Assembly (NCBI RefSeq): GCF_000972845.2
Contig: NC_040033.1
Span: 1,168,344 to 1,232,343, forward strand
Origin: Larimichthys crocea
Lineage: Eukaryota; Chordata; Actinopteri; Sciaenidae
Direction of reading: 5' to 3'
Length of the DNA stretch: 64,000 nt
This document shows, in pieces, positions 1 through 12,500 of the stretch (position 1 is the stretch's first letter; each line of letters begins with the position of its first letter). The position numbers were made by a program, and so were the translations under genes. The notes beneath the pieces were generated by a model, which saw only the letters and a program-made list of their open reading frames with translations, was not told the origin of the DNA and ran no database searches.

Positions 1-339
1 CTTACATTTATTTCCATTATTGATTCATATAAATAATATTGTTTTCAATTAATCTATTAAAAACAGGATGAAATGAATGCCCACAGGTTAAGTGTGCTGT
101 CGTGCATATTGCATACTTTGTCTGAACAACAGTTAATGTGGAGTGTTCAGGCTGGGGGTTGGGCTCTATGTGCTATGTGCTCTATGTACCTGCATCAGAT
201 CATCTTCTTGAGCAGTATTCAGAGGCTGGCCTCCTGCATGCTCACTGCCAGATTGTCGCCGCATCTTGGTAGACCATCCCGGCTCCTAGAGAAGTTCTTA
301 TTTGAGGTTTTTCCCGATTATTCACCTACATTTTCTGTC

Positions 340-530
340 TACAGACTCCAGCTCTTCGCCCTCCTCGTCATCCGGCTACCGCACCCTTCAGCCCTGGCCT
401 AAACCCCTCCACGCCTACCACCACCCTCATTCCCAGCTCCAACTTCCGTAGTTAAATAAACGGCTGTTTTTGCTCCCACTTCTGAGTCAGCTCCTTTTGC
501 ATTTTTGGGTCCTATACCACCACCGCATCA
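340..530 (+). mobile_element. retroelement 3'-end-like relic
   Basis: CT-rich stretch leading to AATAAA at 455-460, then a T-rich and TGAGTCAGCTCC/TTTGGGTCC stretch. This arrangement is common at the end of fish LTR elements and some LINEs. No coding part or second end was found, so the class is uncertain. Confidence 0.35.
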
Positions 531-739
531 CAGTTAATGCAATACCAAGAGTCTACAGCCATGCTAGCAACACAGTCAGGGTGTACTTAGGGACACAGGT
601 GCTTTAAGCGAAATGCTGATACCTGTAATATGGTAAAAAATGAAGCACAGGCACACACTGGTAGCTGGAGAGGTGCTCCACCCCCCATGCTCCGACATCT
701 CTACATATTAATGCAGGTCTATAAATGTGCATGTGTGTG

Positions 740-790
740 TTACAAGCTTAATTTCCCCCTGAGGGATTAATGAAGTTCATCTTATGTTCG
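740..790 (+). repeat. LINE-tail-like fragment
   Basis: TTACAAGCTTAATTTCCCCC then TGAGGGATTAATGAAGTTCA resembles the conserved 3' tail (AATTTCCCCxxGGGGGATxAATAAAGT type) of fish L2/Rex-like LINEs. Too short for firm assignment. Confidence 0.4.
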
Positions 791-1799
791 TAATCATAGT
801 TTAGCATGGTAACTCTTTCTAAGTGGCACAAAACACAGCGCTCAGCTGTGGATGTTGAGTCGCCACAACATAACCACAGAATTCAAGACTGAAGGATAGT
901 GACGCTGCTTCTTGATGAAGACATAGATAGAGTCCTGCAAACTGAACAACAAAGTTTCACATTTTTCCTAAAAGAGGTTTTGTAAAGTAACTTTTCATGG
1001 CTACAAAAGGAAAAGATACAAATAGGTCTCATGACCAATGAGCTTTTTTTCTGTTCGGACAGTTTCTGTTATTACTCTGGTTTGTTTAATGACGATATAT
1101 TATCATCATACTTCTACTGTGTCTATGGTTTAATTAGCTGACCCTCCCATCTCTCTGAAAATGTGACTATAATGTTGTCAATTCCAAACCACCATAACTC
1201 AAACGGAGAGTAAGGGTGCAGAAGTTAACTGACGGCCACTGTTGCTGTAATTTCTGCTGCCTACAAGGGTCATAGATCGCTTAACGTTTATTCTAACACA
1301 TCATCGCACATTTACTGGAGCTCAGCCTTGAGGTACCTGTTGGATGTGATAGAGAGAGACAGAAAGTGGAACCACTTCACATCCCGTGGCCGAGGCTCTG
1401 CATTGTATGTCACTGACTGCTTTGGCTCTCATCCAGACCTTCCATTATGTCGTCACCAGACCATGGCAAGAAAGGTCTGAGCCACTCTATTCAATGACTG
1501 GCGAAATGGGACCATTTTGATACCATACCGAAGCCTCTGTGTGATTTGTACCTCTCACATGGTGATTGCTGTTCTCCCTGCTTGGAGATACTCACCCAAA
1601 TCCAGACACACTCTGTTCAAAAGCATTTATCTGTTAATTTGCCTGAGGAAACCGATTAACTATGAAGTCATTTATCTCTTCCAGGAAGGTTGTGCTGGAT
1701 ACAGGCCAGAAAACCACGATTTTATGTCATCTGAAGGTTTTTTGTTGGTCATAGTTTCAGTTTTTTAAAGATTTCTCTAAACACAATTGGGTAAATTTA

Positions 1800-2145
1800 A
1801 AGTTTGACCTGTTGATGTGGCTAGATTCAATGTGAGGGCATCTTAGAAATTATTACAATTCATCCAGTAGAGAACATGAATATTTCTACCAAAATTGTCA
1901 AATGGTGTCTCGGGTGAATTGGCCTAGAAACACAAATGTCTGTACCAAATTTTGTGCCAATCCATCTGGTAGATGTTAACATATTTAACTGAATAATTAA
2001 TGAATTTGACCTGCTGCTGTTGCGGCATGAAAAGTCAAAAGGATCCCCAAAGTCATTAAGATTCATCTGCTGGTTACCATGAATATCTGTGCCAAATGCC
2101 AAATATTTAATTTCACAGAATATTCCAATATTCATAGATCAGACG
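1800..2145 (+). repeat. relic of a common dispersed fish repeat
   Basis: Contains the recurring phrases CCAATCCATCTGGTAGATGT, GGATCCCCAAAGTCATTA, GATTCATCTGCTGG and ACCATGAATATCTGTGCCAA, typical of a high-copy teleost repeat recognised from memory. Diverged; ends are approximate. Confidence 0.5.
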
Positions 2146-2200
2146 TGTCATAATGTGAGCAAAACAAGTAAACACAGTAAGGGATTTTCTCCAAGTGTGG

Positions 2201-2206
2201 TTTATT
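2201..2206 (-). terminator. candidate poly(A) signal, distal
   Basis: AATAAA on the minus strand about 820 nt after the stop. Its use would extend the 3' UTR to about 2180, close to the repeat relic at 1800-2145. Confidence 0.35.
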
Positions 2207-2341
2207 TAAGAAAACTGTGTTTATTACATGACTGAACTGCAGTATTTAGCCCTAATTAATTTTTTTTTTTTTTTACAACTCTAGTACAAGTCTATTCACA
2301 GAACCCACCTAACAGAAACATACATTTTCATGTGGGCCTTT

Positions 2342-2347
2342 TTTATT
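2342..2347 (-). terminator. candidate poly(A) signal, proximal
   Basis: AATAAA on the minus strand, the first after the cdh12 stop, about 680 nt downstream. Confidence 0.45.
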
Positions 2348-2818
2348 AATTACAAAATTTTCTTGTGTGTCTCCAAAAATAAAAAATACAGATCGATGAC
2401 TGAGATAAATAGATAAATACACAAAAAAACTGAATCAAACTCAATCAGCCAATAAATAAATAGAACAATAAATAACATTCAAAACATCTTTGGCCAAACT
2501 CAGGCCACTTCGTTGTCCCCACAGAGTTGACATTGGTCTTGGTAGATGCCTCAGCCAGTCAGATCACAGTAAGCTGACTGAGTTGGCTTAACCTATGGGG
2601 GGTTCTAAGGAACAACACTGAATATGTGGCATGAAATAGCAAGTGAAAGAACAATTATATCGAGGCACTTTTAAGGATGTTCTAGGAAATGACAACATTT
2701 CCATGTGTATGCGTATTCCCCCAAGAGGAAACAGAATGTAAGACAAGAACCAACATTCAATTGAAAGGTAATCGAATGGCTGCTTTGCTCATCTAATCAC
2801 GTTACCATATATTCCCTC

Positions 2819-2847
2819 GTTTTTTTTGTTTTTGTTTTTGTTTTTTT
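2819..2847. repeat. T/G-rich low-complexity tract
   Basis: Run of T with regularly spaced G (GTTTTT units) inside the probable 3' UTR; a poly(A)-like tract on the transcript strand. Confidence 0.8.
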
Positions 2848-3024
2848 ACAATTTTGGGACCGAGCATGGTAAAAAAAAAAGTACAACATAAAATCGAAAA
2901 ACAGTGAGCTGGAAGAAAACATGAAAACAGAAAAACATGGGAGGAAAAAACGATGGTAAAACATTGTGTGTCGCCAACCGAAAGAACATTGTTACATATT
3001 TGCTTTCTGAGTCTGTCAATAACA

Positions 3025-3536
3025 TCAATGTGTGTTCTCCGTGGTGGTTGAGTTCGACTGAGTGTCTGACTGCTCCCCAAATATCCCTGCGAGTGTCTTG
3101 AAGCGGGGACCCCAGTCGTTGAGGTAATCATAGTCCTCCTCGAGGTCTACGGCGAGCGAGTCGATGGAGCTGAGGGACTCGGCCACCGAGCCGTTGCCCT
3201 CGTAAGCGTACGTGGCGAGGGAGTCGTAGGGCGGAGCTGAGTTGTCCATGTCGTGCTCTTTCAGACGCTGGTTGATAAAATCTCGGATGTCCGCGCTGTC
3301 CTGAGAGACAGGCGCCCTGGGACCTTTCTTCATCTCGGGTTTGACGTCTCTGCGGTACAGGTTCTCTTTGACAACCTTGGGATTGCGAAGTGTCCCCATG
3401 TCAAACGCGTGCGTGTCCTCCTCGCCTCCTCCCTCGTCGTCGTAGTGGATCACGTTATCCCGGATGTCCTCTTTGGATGACATGAGGGTCTCCTTTTTCT
3501 TCTGCCGTCTCAAACCCACGTAGAGGACCACGATAA
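3025..3536 (-). CDS. cdh12: cdh12 last coding exon: end of membrane helix and cytoplasmic tail
   Basis: 512 nt of coding sequence, phase 1 in, residues 634-803 and stop at 3025-3027. The helix ends IVVLYVGL before RRQKKK. The juxtamembrane region holds EEDTHAFD (672-679), the p120-catenin site type; [22 protein letters not shown] and [15 protein letters not shown] (about 733-782) form the beta-catenin-binding region. Acceptor GTTCCCCCCAG|TTATC. After GIFGEQ the last 17 residues are Ser/Thr/Asn-rich (ending TENTH) and unlike the recalled mammalian ending. This exon is clearly richer in CpG than the flanking introns. Confidence 0.95.
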
Positions 3537-6500
3537 CTGGGGGGAACAAAACATGTTAAACCACTGTCAACATCACCGACTCTGAAACACATTTCCTGTT
3601 AAAGAAAATCTATATATCTGCAAAACCAAAGTCATTCAGCCTCTGTGCTTGTTTGGTGCTAATTAAAACAGATAAGCATGCTTACATGCTCAACTCAGAG
3701 AACATGGTATAACGCTGGTAACACGCTGGCATGCTGTTGATGAAATTAAGCTCCAAGCAGCACTGTGGCAGAGGGCTGTGGATTCTAGCATTATTTATTC
3801 AGACATTATAGCTCCAGGTTCATTATTTAAATGATATAGTTAGTCACACTTAGAGACAGTATATGTAATCCCTTTGGAAATATGGTTATGAGTAACCTAG
3901 ACGTCTAAAACGCAGAAAGTGTGGCCCAGTTTCCACCTAAATTTTGTGGCTCAGAGCAAACTACATGCTACTACTTTTGATAGACAGCTCAAAAACTACT
4001 GCTGGGTGTAATTGCACCACTGAGAATATCCCCAAAGCAGCAGTTGATTGTTAGCACGCCACCCATCAGAGCTTGTTTGAGCTTCTGTGACACCGTGTTA
4101 CAGGAGTGTGATTTCCAACATGTTACTATACATTTCCTCCTCTTTCTTTATTCCTGTCAGTGCGATCTGTCTCATTCTGTGTTCCTCTCTCCGTCTCCTC
4201 GGTGAAGAATCCAATAAAATGTGTGTTTTTCCTTCTGGGTTGTGCAATTGCATATATGAAGAAAAAATCACTCATGTGTGAAAGCGTCCAATAAATACAT
4301 TCAGGCTGAAAAAAAAAGCCTAAAGTAGGTCTCTTCCTTTCATCCTTCTTGTATCTCACTTCCCTTTTGCCTCCCTTCACTCCCAAGTGATTTTATCGGC
4401 TTGTGCACAGTGTGCCAGCTCCCCCCAGTGGCACCTACGCAGACTTCAACAACAGTTGGTTATTACAGAGCACAACGGTCGAACACGGCTTGTCACCAGG
4501 TGCAGCCGATTCACGTCAATTTGGAAGAAAACAGCGGCGCAAATGAAAAAGTCTCCCTGCCGGTCTGTTTAATTTACCTCGTCATTTCTCCTCACGGGAC
4601 AAATGGGTCATCCTGACAAATCCTGCACAGGAACTAAGAGGCTCTATGGAAATGTTCTCAGTGTGAGTTCTGATTCTCTCTGCCGCTTTTTCCTTCTCAG
4701 GGACAGCATGACATGTTTGGCGTCAGTCTCAGCCTCGGGGGCGAGTCGACTTGGAGCTTTTGAAGACATTCTTCTCAGATGGAGTGAACGCCACTGACAC
4801 AGCTCTGCAGCAAAGACTGTGTGCTCACAAGTCCCCTCACATATGAAACACTGAAACTCGTGCACATGAATACATTCATGAAAAAGGGATTTATGATGAG
4901 GCATAGCAGGAATTTAACAGTGGATAACTTGTTATACAATATATTAGAGCGGGATAGAGAAATGTAAATACAGCTCAATTGAAAAGGTCATGGCTACCCT
5001 TGACTTCCACTGTTAAATAGGAACTTCTTTAACAACCGACCATCCCAGATTCATAATTCAGAAAATGACGCCATAAACCCACATTTACGTCCTCGGCGCT
5101 GCGTAGATGAGGTTGGACATTAATAGCGGGAAATTAAGGAGGAGTTTTACAACCGTGACCTTGTGCGAAGTGTAAAAGCTGCAGCCTGGGAAGCAGCCAC
5201 AGGGCAGCGAGATTGGATTTAGTTTATAGAGCTAAGCTTCCCTCCCTCTAATCTTGAACGTCTCATTGAATGCCCAAATTCATATGGGTTCTATAATTAA
5301 CTGCGGACGCTCCTGGAGAGACGCCAGACTAAGTCTGACGGTCAGCTCAGCATGTTTGGAGTCAGGTGCCGTTAAGAAAAAATGGCAAAGATATTCAAAT
5401 AGATCTGTTTGTTTGTATTTCAGGTGTTAATTTTAGTGTCTGTGAATTTAAATCTAAATAAGACCCTGCTGATTTCATGGTTGGGACAAAGTAAGGTTGG
5501 AATTAATAACATTTCAGAAAGCTCATACATTCTGTCCTAAACTTGAAACCAAGTCATTGTCATTCTCCACCCAAAGGCCAGAAACAACAAAGAAGAAAAC
5601 ATATATCTCTGAGTCCACAGCTTACTAAGCTGACAGTAACAATGATAATAATTTGAGGAAGATAAAGGATTTAAACTCTTAAAACATTTATCTTTCATAC
5701 CCACTTGGGGCTGCCAAAGTGCGAGCTAAGGAAGCGCTGAGGCAATTCATAAAACAATCCCCTGTTTCCTTCCTTATCGATTCCTCGATTACCAATGACA
5801 CTGTGCTGAAGTGAAGACTGTTTACAAGCCAGAGGACGACAACAGGTCTCACCTAAAAGGATGACGATACATAGAAGGATGGCGATCAGAGCTCCCGTGC
5901 TGAGGCCCACGGGAAGAAAGATGGCCTCGGCGCTGCACGTTAACAGGGAACCGTCTGATTCGCAGCCGCATACTCGGATGGTCAGGGTGCCCGTGCTGCT
6001 CTTGGGTGGGTAGCCGTTATCTTCGATCACCACGGGAAGGAAGTAGATCTCCTGCAAACGCCGCCTGAAGCCGCTCCGCTTCGTCACAATTCCAGCTGTG
6101 TTGTCTAGAAGAAGGGAAAGGAGCCATTTTTATTTCATGCAATCAACGATCGAAAAGAAATCTTGGGCAGTCTAAGATTAAAAGAATCTTCCAATTTTGT
6201 ATGTAAAGGCCTCAAGTAGTGCAGCAAGTGCTTATTCCTTGATCTCTACAGGTTCTGACCAGAAAAGAACGAAAATATTCCACCCGGTAAAACCTCTCAT
6301 CAATCAGGCAATCCTCTGAGCTACATGAGTTTGGAGGTCCAAGTACGAGAAGATAGATGAAACTTTTTCCAGTGTCTGATAACTCTTTATGTTTGATATC
6401 AAATCCTCTCTGAATGTGATGAGAAACTGCAAAGTATCAAAGTGTTATCAAAGTGTCACCATTTTACACCACTTACTTCTTAAAATCAGACAGAGCCTGT

Positions 6501-9500
6501 AACCACGCCCAGCACATCATTCCCCCGAAACACGGCGAAACGTGTTCTGTCTACCTGCACGGCGAGAACTATCGGGATCTGTTGTTATTCCCTTATCTCT
6601 TTGTGCAGGCGGCGTCACTCCAGAGAAACAGCAGATTAGCAATGAGAGATTATAGATAAATAAAAAAAACACAGGGAACAACATGGGAAGACAGGCGGAG
6701 GTGTGAGAACGGCGAGTGGAATCGAGGTCGACGATGTATACGAGGGAGAGGCGATGTGTCAGGTTGGACCTGCCCAGTTCTGTCTGCTACAGCTAGAACG
6801 TCTGACCCCTGTCAAGCCAGGTTTGTTCCACTGATGGAGCCCGGCACTTTTTCCTGACAGGAGGTCAGGCGTTTTAGCACACCTTGCATGTTGTGCACAA
6901 CTGTGATTTTGTTTGTGCTCTTGCTGAACCTGTCCACTGTGCCCGTGGTGTTTTGTATTTTTTTCTGTCCCTGCCTATCAGATCTCCCTCCTGTATCTGT
7001 TGTGTGTGCGCTCGCAGGGTCTCCGGCAGCCGGGAAAGCTGCAAGACAGTGTGTCCAAAAGGTAAAAAAAACTGGATCGGAGGGTCGGACCTGGGCTTGT
7101 CAGGGATGGTGAATGCATTCGTTTCCCCGGCCTCATCCTGCCATGTCCCACTTTTCATTACCCGTCTTTCTGGAGAGACTTCAAAGGGCTCGGCCAGTGC
7201 ACGCTGCAGAGTGTCATATACAGCAGACCCTTATCATAAGACGGCGTCCGACTGCATGCGTTTGAGATATTTTTAGCATTTCAGACGTGCCACTGTTGGA
7301 AGCTTTGAGCAACAAACTTTGCAGCTAATGATTGATCTTGAGAAGTCGGTTGTCCTAATTCTAAAGTTGCATCAAGTATGGAGGGCAACGATGAAGGTAG
7401 AATTAAAATGGTTCTGTTGAGTTGCATGTAGAGATTGGAGGTTTCAACAAAAGAACATTCTGGCAATTAGGGTCCGTTATTTCTGCATAAATACCAGATC
7501 ATTGCTGCGGACACAGTTCTGATCCAACACTCCTCCGATTTTATTTTATTTTTAAATCAATAATTTCACATTAAATATTGATTTCTTAAGTAACTAGCCA
7601 TGCAATCCCTTCAAGATCACATGTCAGGGTTTATTTCATAATAACGACCCCCTCGTTATAAATTATTCCTTACATAAGATGTTACTACTAAAGCCACTTT
7701 CAACTTAATTCACACATATTTTATGTCTAAGCTCTTTCTCATGAACGTCGTCATTGTCTTTCATAAGAAGCGATTGGTTTAACTTGTTCTGAGAATCTGT
7801 AATTGATTGCAGGCATCATTTCTTCATTCTATTATTCCCATTGTTGAGCTGTAATCATCTGTCAGCTTCTCAATGCTGAGAGTGATGCGGTTTCTATAGT
7901 TCCTACTGCAATAGCGAGTATGACTAGGTGATATCTCCTCAGGCTATATAGTAAGACATCATTCAGCTGTATCTCACTGTGCTGATTTCCCGTGTCACCG
8001 AACAGAGATGTCGTCAAACTACAGGAACACTCACTTCCAAAGTCGCGGATGGTGAAATTCTTGTTCTTTATATCGTCCTTTGGTAATTTGAAGGAGAACT
8101 GTTGTCCAGCAGACGGTAGATCCTGGTCCTTTGCAGTGAATGTTTGAATCACCTGTTGAAGACACAAATAAAAATCATGTTCTTGGGTTTTAAAGTTTTA
8201 CTTTCCTGTGTGGGGTGCTGACAGAAAACTCTCTGGACCCGCACAGTTGGAAGGTTTTGTTTGTGAGCAGTTGTTTCGATGTCAAATGTTTCTCTTTAAT
8301 GGAAAATAAAACTCCCACGGATCAAATTGTTCTGGCAGAAAATTTGAAATTATTCAACATTGAACACAAGTGTCAACTAGTCCAACTGACTGCATGTCAG
8401 ACCTGTCAGCGCCCGAAACAGAGCAGTGAATTGTTCTCTCTGTATTCTTTGGATACAGTCGCTGAGCGCTTGATTCATAACTTTTCAGATCACCTCAACA
8501 CATAGCATGATGGATTAAGTTCATTTAAAACTGCTGGAGCTTGTTCGAGGGTCATGAAGAGGAAAAAATACTGTTGTTTTATATTACAGTGTACGTTCTA
8601 AGAGCAACACGCCCCAGACAACCCAGCAGTAAAAGAAGAAAAAGACACAATTCGACTGCAGCACTTCAACAAGCAGGATGACTTATGTGTGCGAATGTGT
8701 TCTCTTAACAACACCCAGCCAACAAGCCACTAACTTCTCTGCACTTCCAGACACAGGCCGATGATTCAGCCACCTCTGTGGCAGACTGCTGACGGCTTTA
8801 TAGTTCCTACTTCTCCCCAAACGTCCCCGAGCTTTGTCTGAAACCGTCTGTCCTGCCACGTCCAGCTGGGCTACCAGTCTGCTCTCTGGGCTTGACCTGC
8901 TCAGACCCGATGCCTCATCCCTGGATCTCCCATATGCAGGGGGGGCCACCAATCAGCCCTCCTGCCCTGTTACATCAACCCGACTATGTTGCTCTCTCCT
9001 CAGTATTTGAATAAAAATTCCCTCCAGGGGAGTAAACCTGACACCAGGTGTGATGAGGGCTCTGTTGTGCTCCCCACAGCAGCTGCACACTTCACACTAT
9101 TGATTTCCAGCTACCACATTAGCTTCGTGATGAATAAATCTAAATCTCCAGCTAACGATGCCTTTGCATTTCATCTATCACTCTTTTTTTTTTCCCAGCC
9201 AGCAAATCAGCTGTCAGAGATAATGCTTTCGTCAAACCTGACCACACCTGAAGTGATGTCTCACATTTGTATATTTGTCCCAGAGGAAGAGTTCAGTCAC
9301 ATTCCTGCCACCTTTGGTCCCCCATATCTCTCTCCCACATTATTTCCCGTTTAACTAAACTATTAACTGTCTTTAAAAAGTCCAGAAATACCAAAAAAAT
9401 AGTGTAAAAATGCAGAAAATCTTTACATTTTACAAACTTACTTACACATTTTTACATACTGATTGACCAACAGAACAAATTATTTCATCTCTAATAAAAA

Positions 9501-12500
9501 GTCAGAATAAAAATACTTTTTCCACAACTGAAATAATGCCAATTATACGACAGGTAGGTCTGACCGAGCAATCTGATTGGTCAACTAGACGTTTAGGATG
9601 TGCTCGAATCAGCATGACAGCACACCTGACTCATCACCAAAAATATTACTCCGCCATCTCCTGAAAAGTCCACCGGAAGTCAACTTTAATAAAGTATAAT
9701 ACATCTGAATTTCTTTAATGAATACTCTGTGTGTTATGGAGCTGTAATACCACCTCGTTAATACATGTGCAGTCCTGTCGTGCCAATAATGACGTTAAAG
9801 CACAGCCTCTCGTGTAAATAATGCTTAATTAATTCCTGCAGTGACAGAAAATCTCTCTGTAAAACTTCTACGACATAATAACGTTTCATTTGCACGTTGT
9901 TTTGTCAATTTAATAAAACTGCTTAGTTTAGACACCGACGTCTTTCAGAGACGAGGTATCTTCAGCTAAAGCAGTAAAGGTTTTTTTTCCTAATTACCCC
10001 ATGAATGACAAACTCTTCTTTAACTCCAGTTCCTCCCACCTCTTCTCGATCATAAGTGGAGCCGTGTGCTGCTGAAACTGCTTATTACTGCGCCGCCATT
10101 GCAATACGTTAAATGGCTGAAGTGTATCCTGCCTTTGCACTCAGCCGCATTGTACATTAAGCTTGATAAGAGCAGCCGCTAAATGCTGTAAATGTAAATG
10201 TAATTATTCCCACATAACAAAGTGAGTCGGTCGGATAGCATTTCAACGTGGCATCATAAAAAGCAAAGAAAACACATTGAAGAGCGAGGGACACATTACG
10301 GCGCCGGCTGTATATCTAATACAAATAACTTTGCAGTAATAAATATGCTTGTTTTATGATTCCTTTGTGGTTGCTTTTTCTCATTTCACACCTCACCAGT
10401 TGACCAGCCAGGTCTCTGAGTACAGTTAATATTAAAATAAGGAAATTACTACTGTATTTCTTTGCCACAGCGCTGACCGTTTTGATTTGCAAATCTCAGT
10501 ATAAGGACCTCGGCCACTCTCCTTCATTTCATTTACATGAAATCAGCCAGATGCTTCTCCTGCTTGGCTGTGTCCTGGTTACAGATTATTTTCCACAGGA
10601 GGTTGTGTCACAGCGTGAGACACTCCAAAACAAGCGGTTTGTGTGTTTTTTTCCCAGCAACGTGAGTGCAGATAATCATCGAGGGAGACGTGTGATGGAT
10701 TTTTACAGGAGAGGAGCCGCGATTCTTTATCATCCACCAGCTGTGTGCAACACCTGGTGGAACCACGCTGTGGAAACACTGGAGGAAAGTGTATATTCTG
10801 CACTGGAGGGCACGGGAGGAGGGGAGAAGAAGAATAAAAAAAGGGGGAGATTAAAAAGCAGGAGATTAAAGCAAAGGAGTGAGGAGAGGATAAGCCGAGA
10901 GGAGAAGGCGACGCCTGTTAAACACAGGCCACATATTGCATGATGATTGCAACTGATCTGAATATAAGACTGAAGCTTTATTTGACTTTGACTTTGCACT
11001 TTTCTGAAGGATTTAGAACATGTATTTCTCGATACCTGCTCCAAGGTCTTTTATTTTGTCCCCAGAAGAACAAACTGCTGATTGGATTATGAGTGTAGCA
11101 ATTTATGGACTTCAGTCCTAATGGTTTCATTTGTCAAAGTCCTGTCAACACGTTGAGAAGCTGGTGAAGGTCATAGGGCAGAAGTTGAGCGAGAGTAAAG
11201 ATCTTCCCTGAAAACTTCATTTCATTTCATTTTCTCTAACTGTGGGCAGCAATTACAGTAAAAGTATCCAAACATTTATCTATCACGAGTTTAAAACATT
11301 TTACACTGCTTTTGCAACATGCTACACTTGACTTGTAATCCGGCGAAGTGATGCAAGAAGTGCAACACCAAGTCACACACAGCAGCAACTATTTCACTGA
11401 TTCTGGTGAAACTGGATCATATTTTATGGAGGAAATGTTTTCTGGTTTTCCCTCTGATGTCCTCCGGCTGCTCCGCCTCAACTCTCTGTGATTTACAGAG
11501 TTTATGAAGTAAACTGTAGCCGCTGTTAGCTGATATCAGTTCAGTTTGTTAGCCGGGCAGTCGGAAACCGTGAGCTCAGAGCGCTGGGGAAGCAGCAGGG
11601 AGCGGAGCCAGTGTCGTGCCAGAACAGGAGCCGTGAGCAGACAACGTAACCATCGGCCTCGGCGGCTTCTTTTGAAGCAAGTTCGAAGTTGTTGTGGCAG
11701 TGCACTAAATCAAATTTCTACACATTGTTGCTTTATTAGTTACTCTTCTTCATTAGAACTGTGTGGAGTTAGTTCCAGCACAGTAATATAAAGCAAGTGC
11801 ACAGACAGAGAAGGAATCTGAGATCTCTCAAGTGAAATAATTTAAACTCTGGCAGGAAATCGTGCATTCATGTAGGATCCCCAATCCCATAGTAGTAAGC
11901 AGCTGAGTGAAAGAAAAGGCTGTCAGGGCCTCTTTTTCTAAGTGTCTTGACTCAATCTTGACGGCTGAAAACATGGCAACAATCACAGCCAACCTCGCAT
12001 TAGGAAGACAGTGATGCCTCCGAATGCAGGGCACAGCAGTTGTTTTGATTGCAGCAATGCCCGAGGACGGACAAAACATCCTCGATGTGATGAGGAGTCT
12101 ACAGCGATTTGATAGACTGCCAAAGAAGCCGCTCCCTCAGAACGCTAACTGCATATAGATGCAAGTTAATGGGCTAATTTACAGGCACAGGTGGTTTACA
12201 ATGCACACGGGCAAATTCTCCACTGCATCTCAAATACATCATCTGAAATGTACTCTAGGTTGCTGATATGCAAAGCACTGCTGTGCTTTATGATTGCTTC
12301 TCCGGCTGAATCGAACTCAAAGACACAATCAGTTCAAAATTTAGATTCATACACTGCGCTGAAGGGTTTCTCTGTGCACGCCACTGAAATAAAAGGTTTT
12401 ATTCAAGTGACCTTGAGTAAAACAGCAGCCTTCTGTTAGGTATCAACGTTCCAGCTTAATGTGCATGTTTACAACAGCAATCTGCCGTTCTAAAAAGTAG

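Larger units (their letters stand above)
1..2200. other. 3' flank of cdh12, repeat relics, no gene seen
   Basis: No open frame here shows a recognisable domain. By eye it holds an LTR- or LINE-3'-end-like fragment (about 340-530), a LINE-tail-like segment (about 740-790) and a dispersed fish repeat (about 1800-2145). The rest is featureless AT-rich sequence. Confidence 0.6.
2312..3024 (-). other. cdh12: probable cdh12 3' UTR
   Basis: Minus-strand sequence after the stop codon has no further coding signal. It holds a T-rich tract on the plus strand ((GTTTTT)n-like at 2819-2847) and is AT-rich. The first AATAAA read in transcript direction is at 2347-2342, which would place cleavage around 2312-2330; a second AATAAA at 2206-2201 offers a longer form. 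The end point is inferred. Confidence 0.5.

Noticed and set aside
3253..3480. Plus-strand open frame over the last cdh12 exon
   Set aside because: It is antisense to the strongly conserved catenin-binding tail and has no domain; a shadow of the coding exon.
10482..10943. Plus-strand open frame of 153 codons in intron 8
   Set aside because: Longest intronic frame on the plus strand, but it ends in a Lys/Glu/Arg low-complexity run, lacks any domain and has no splice or promoter support.
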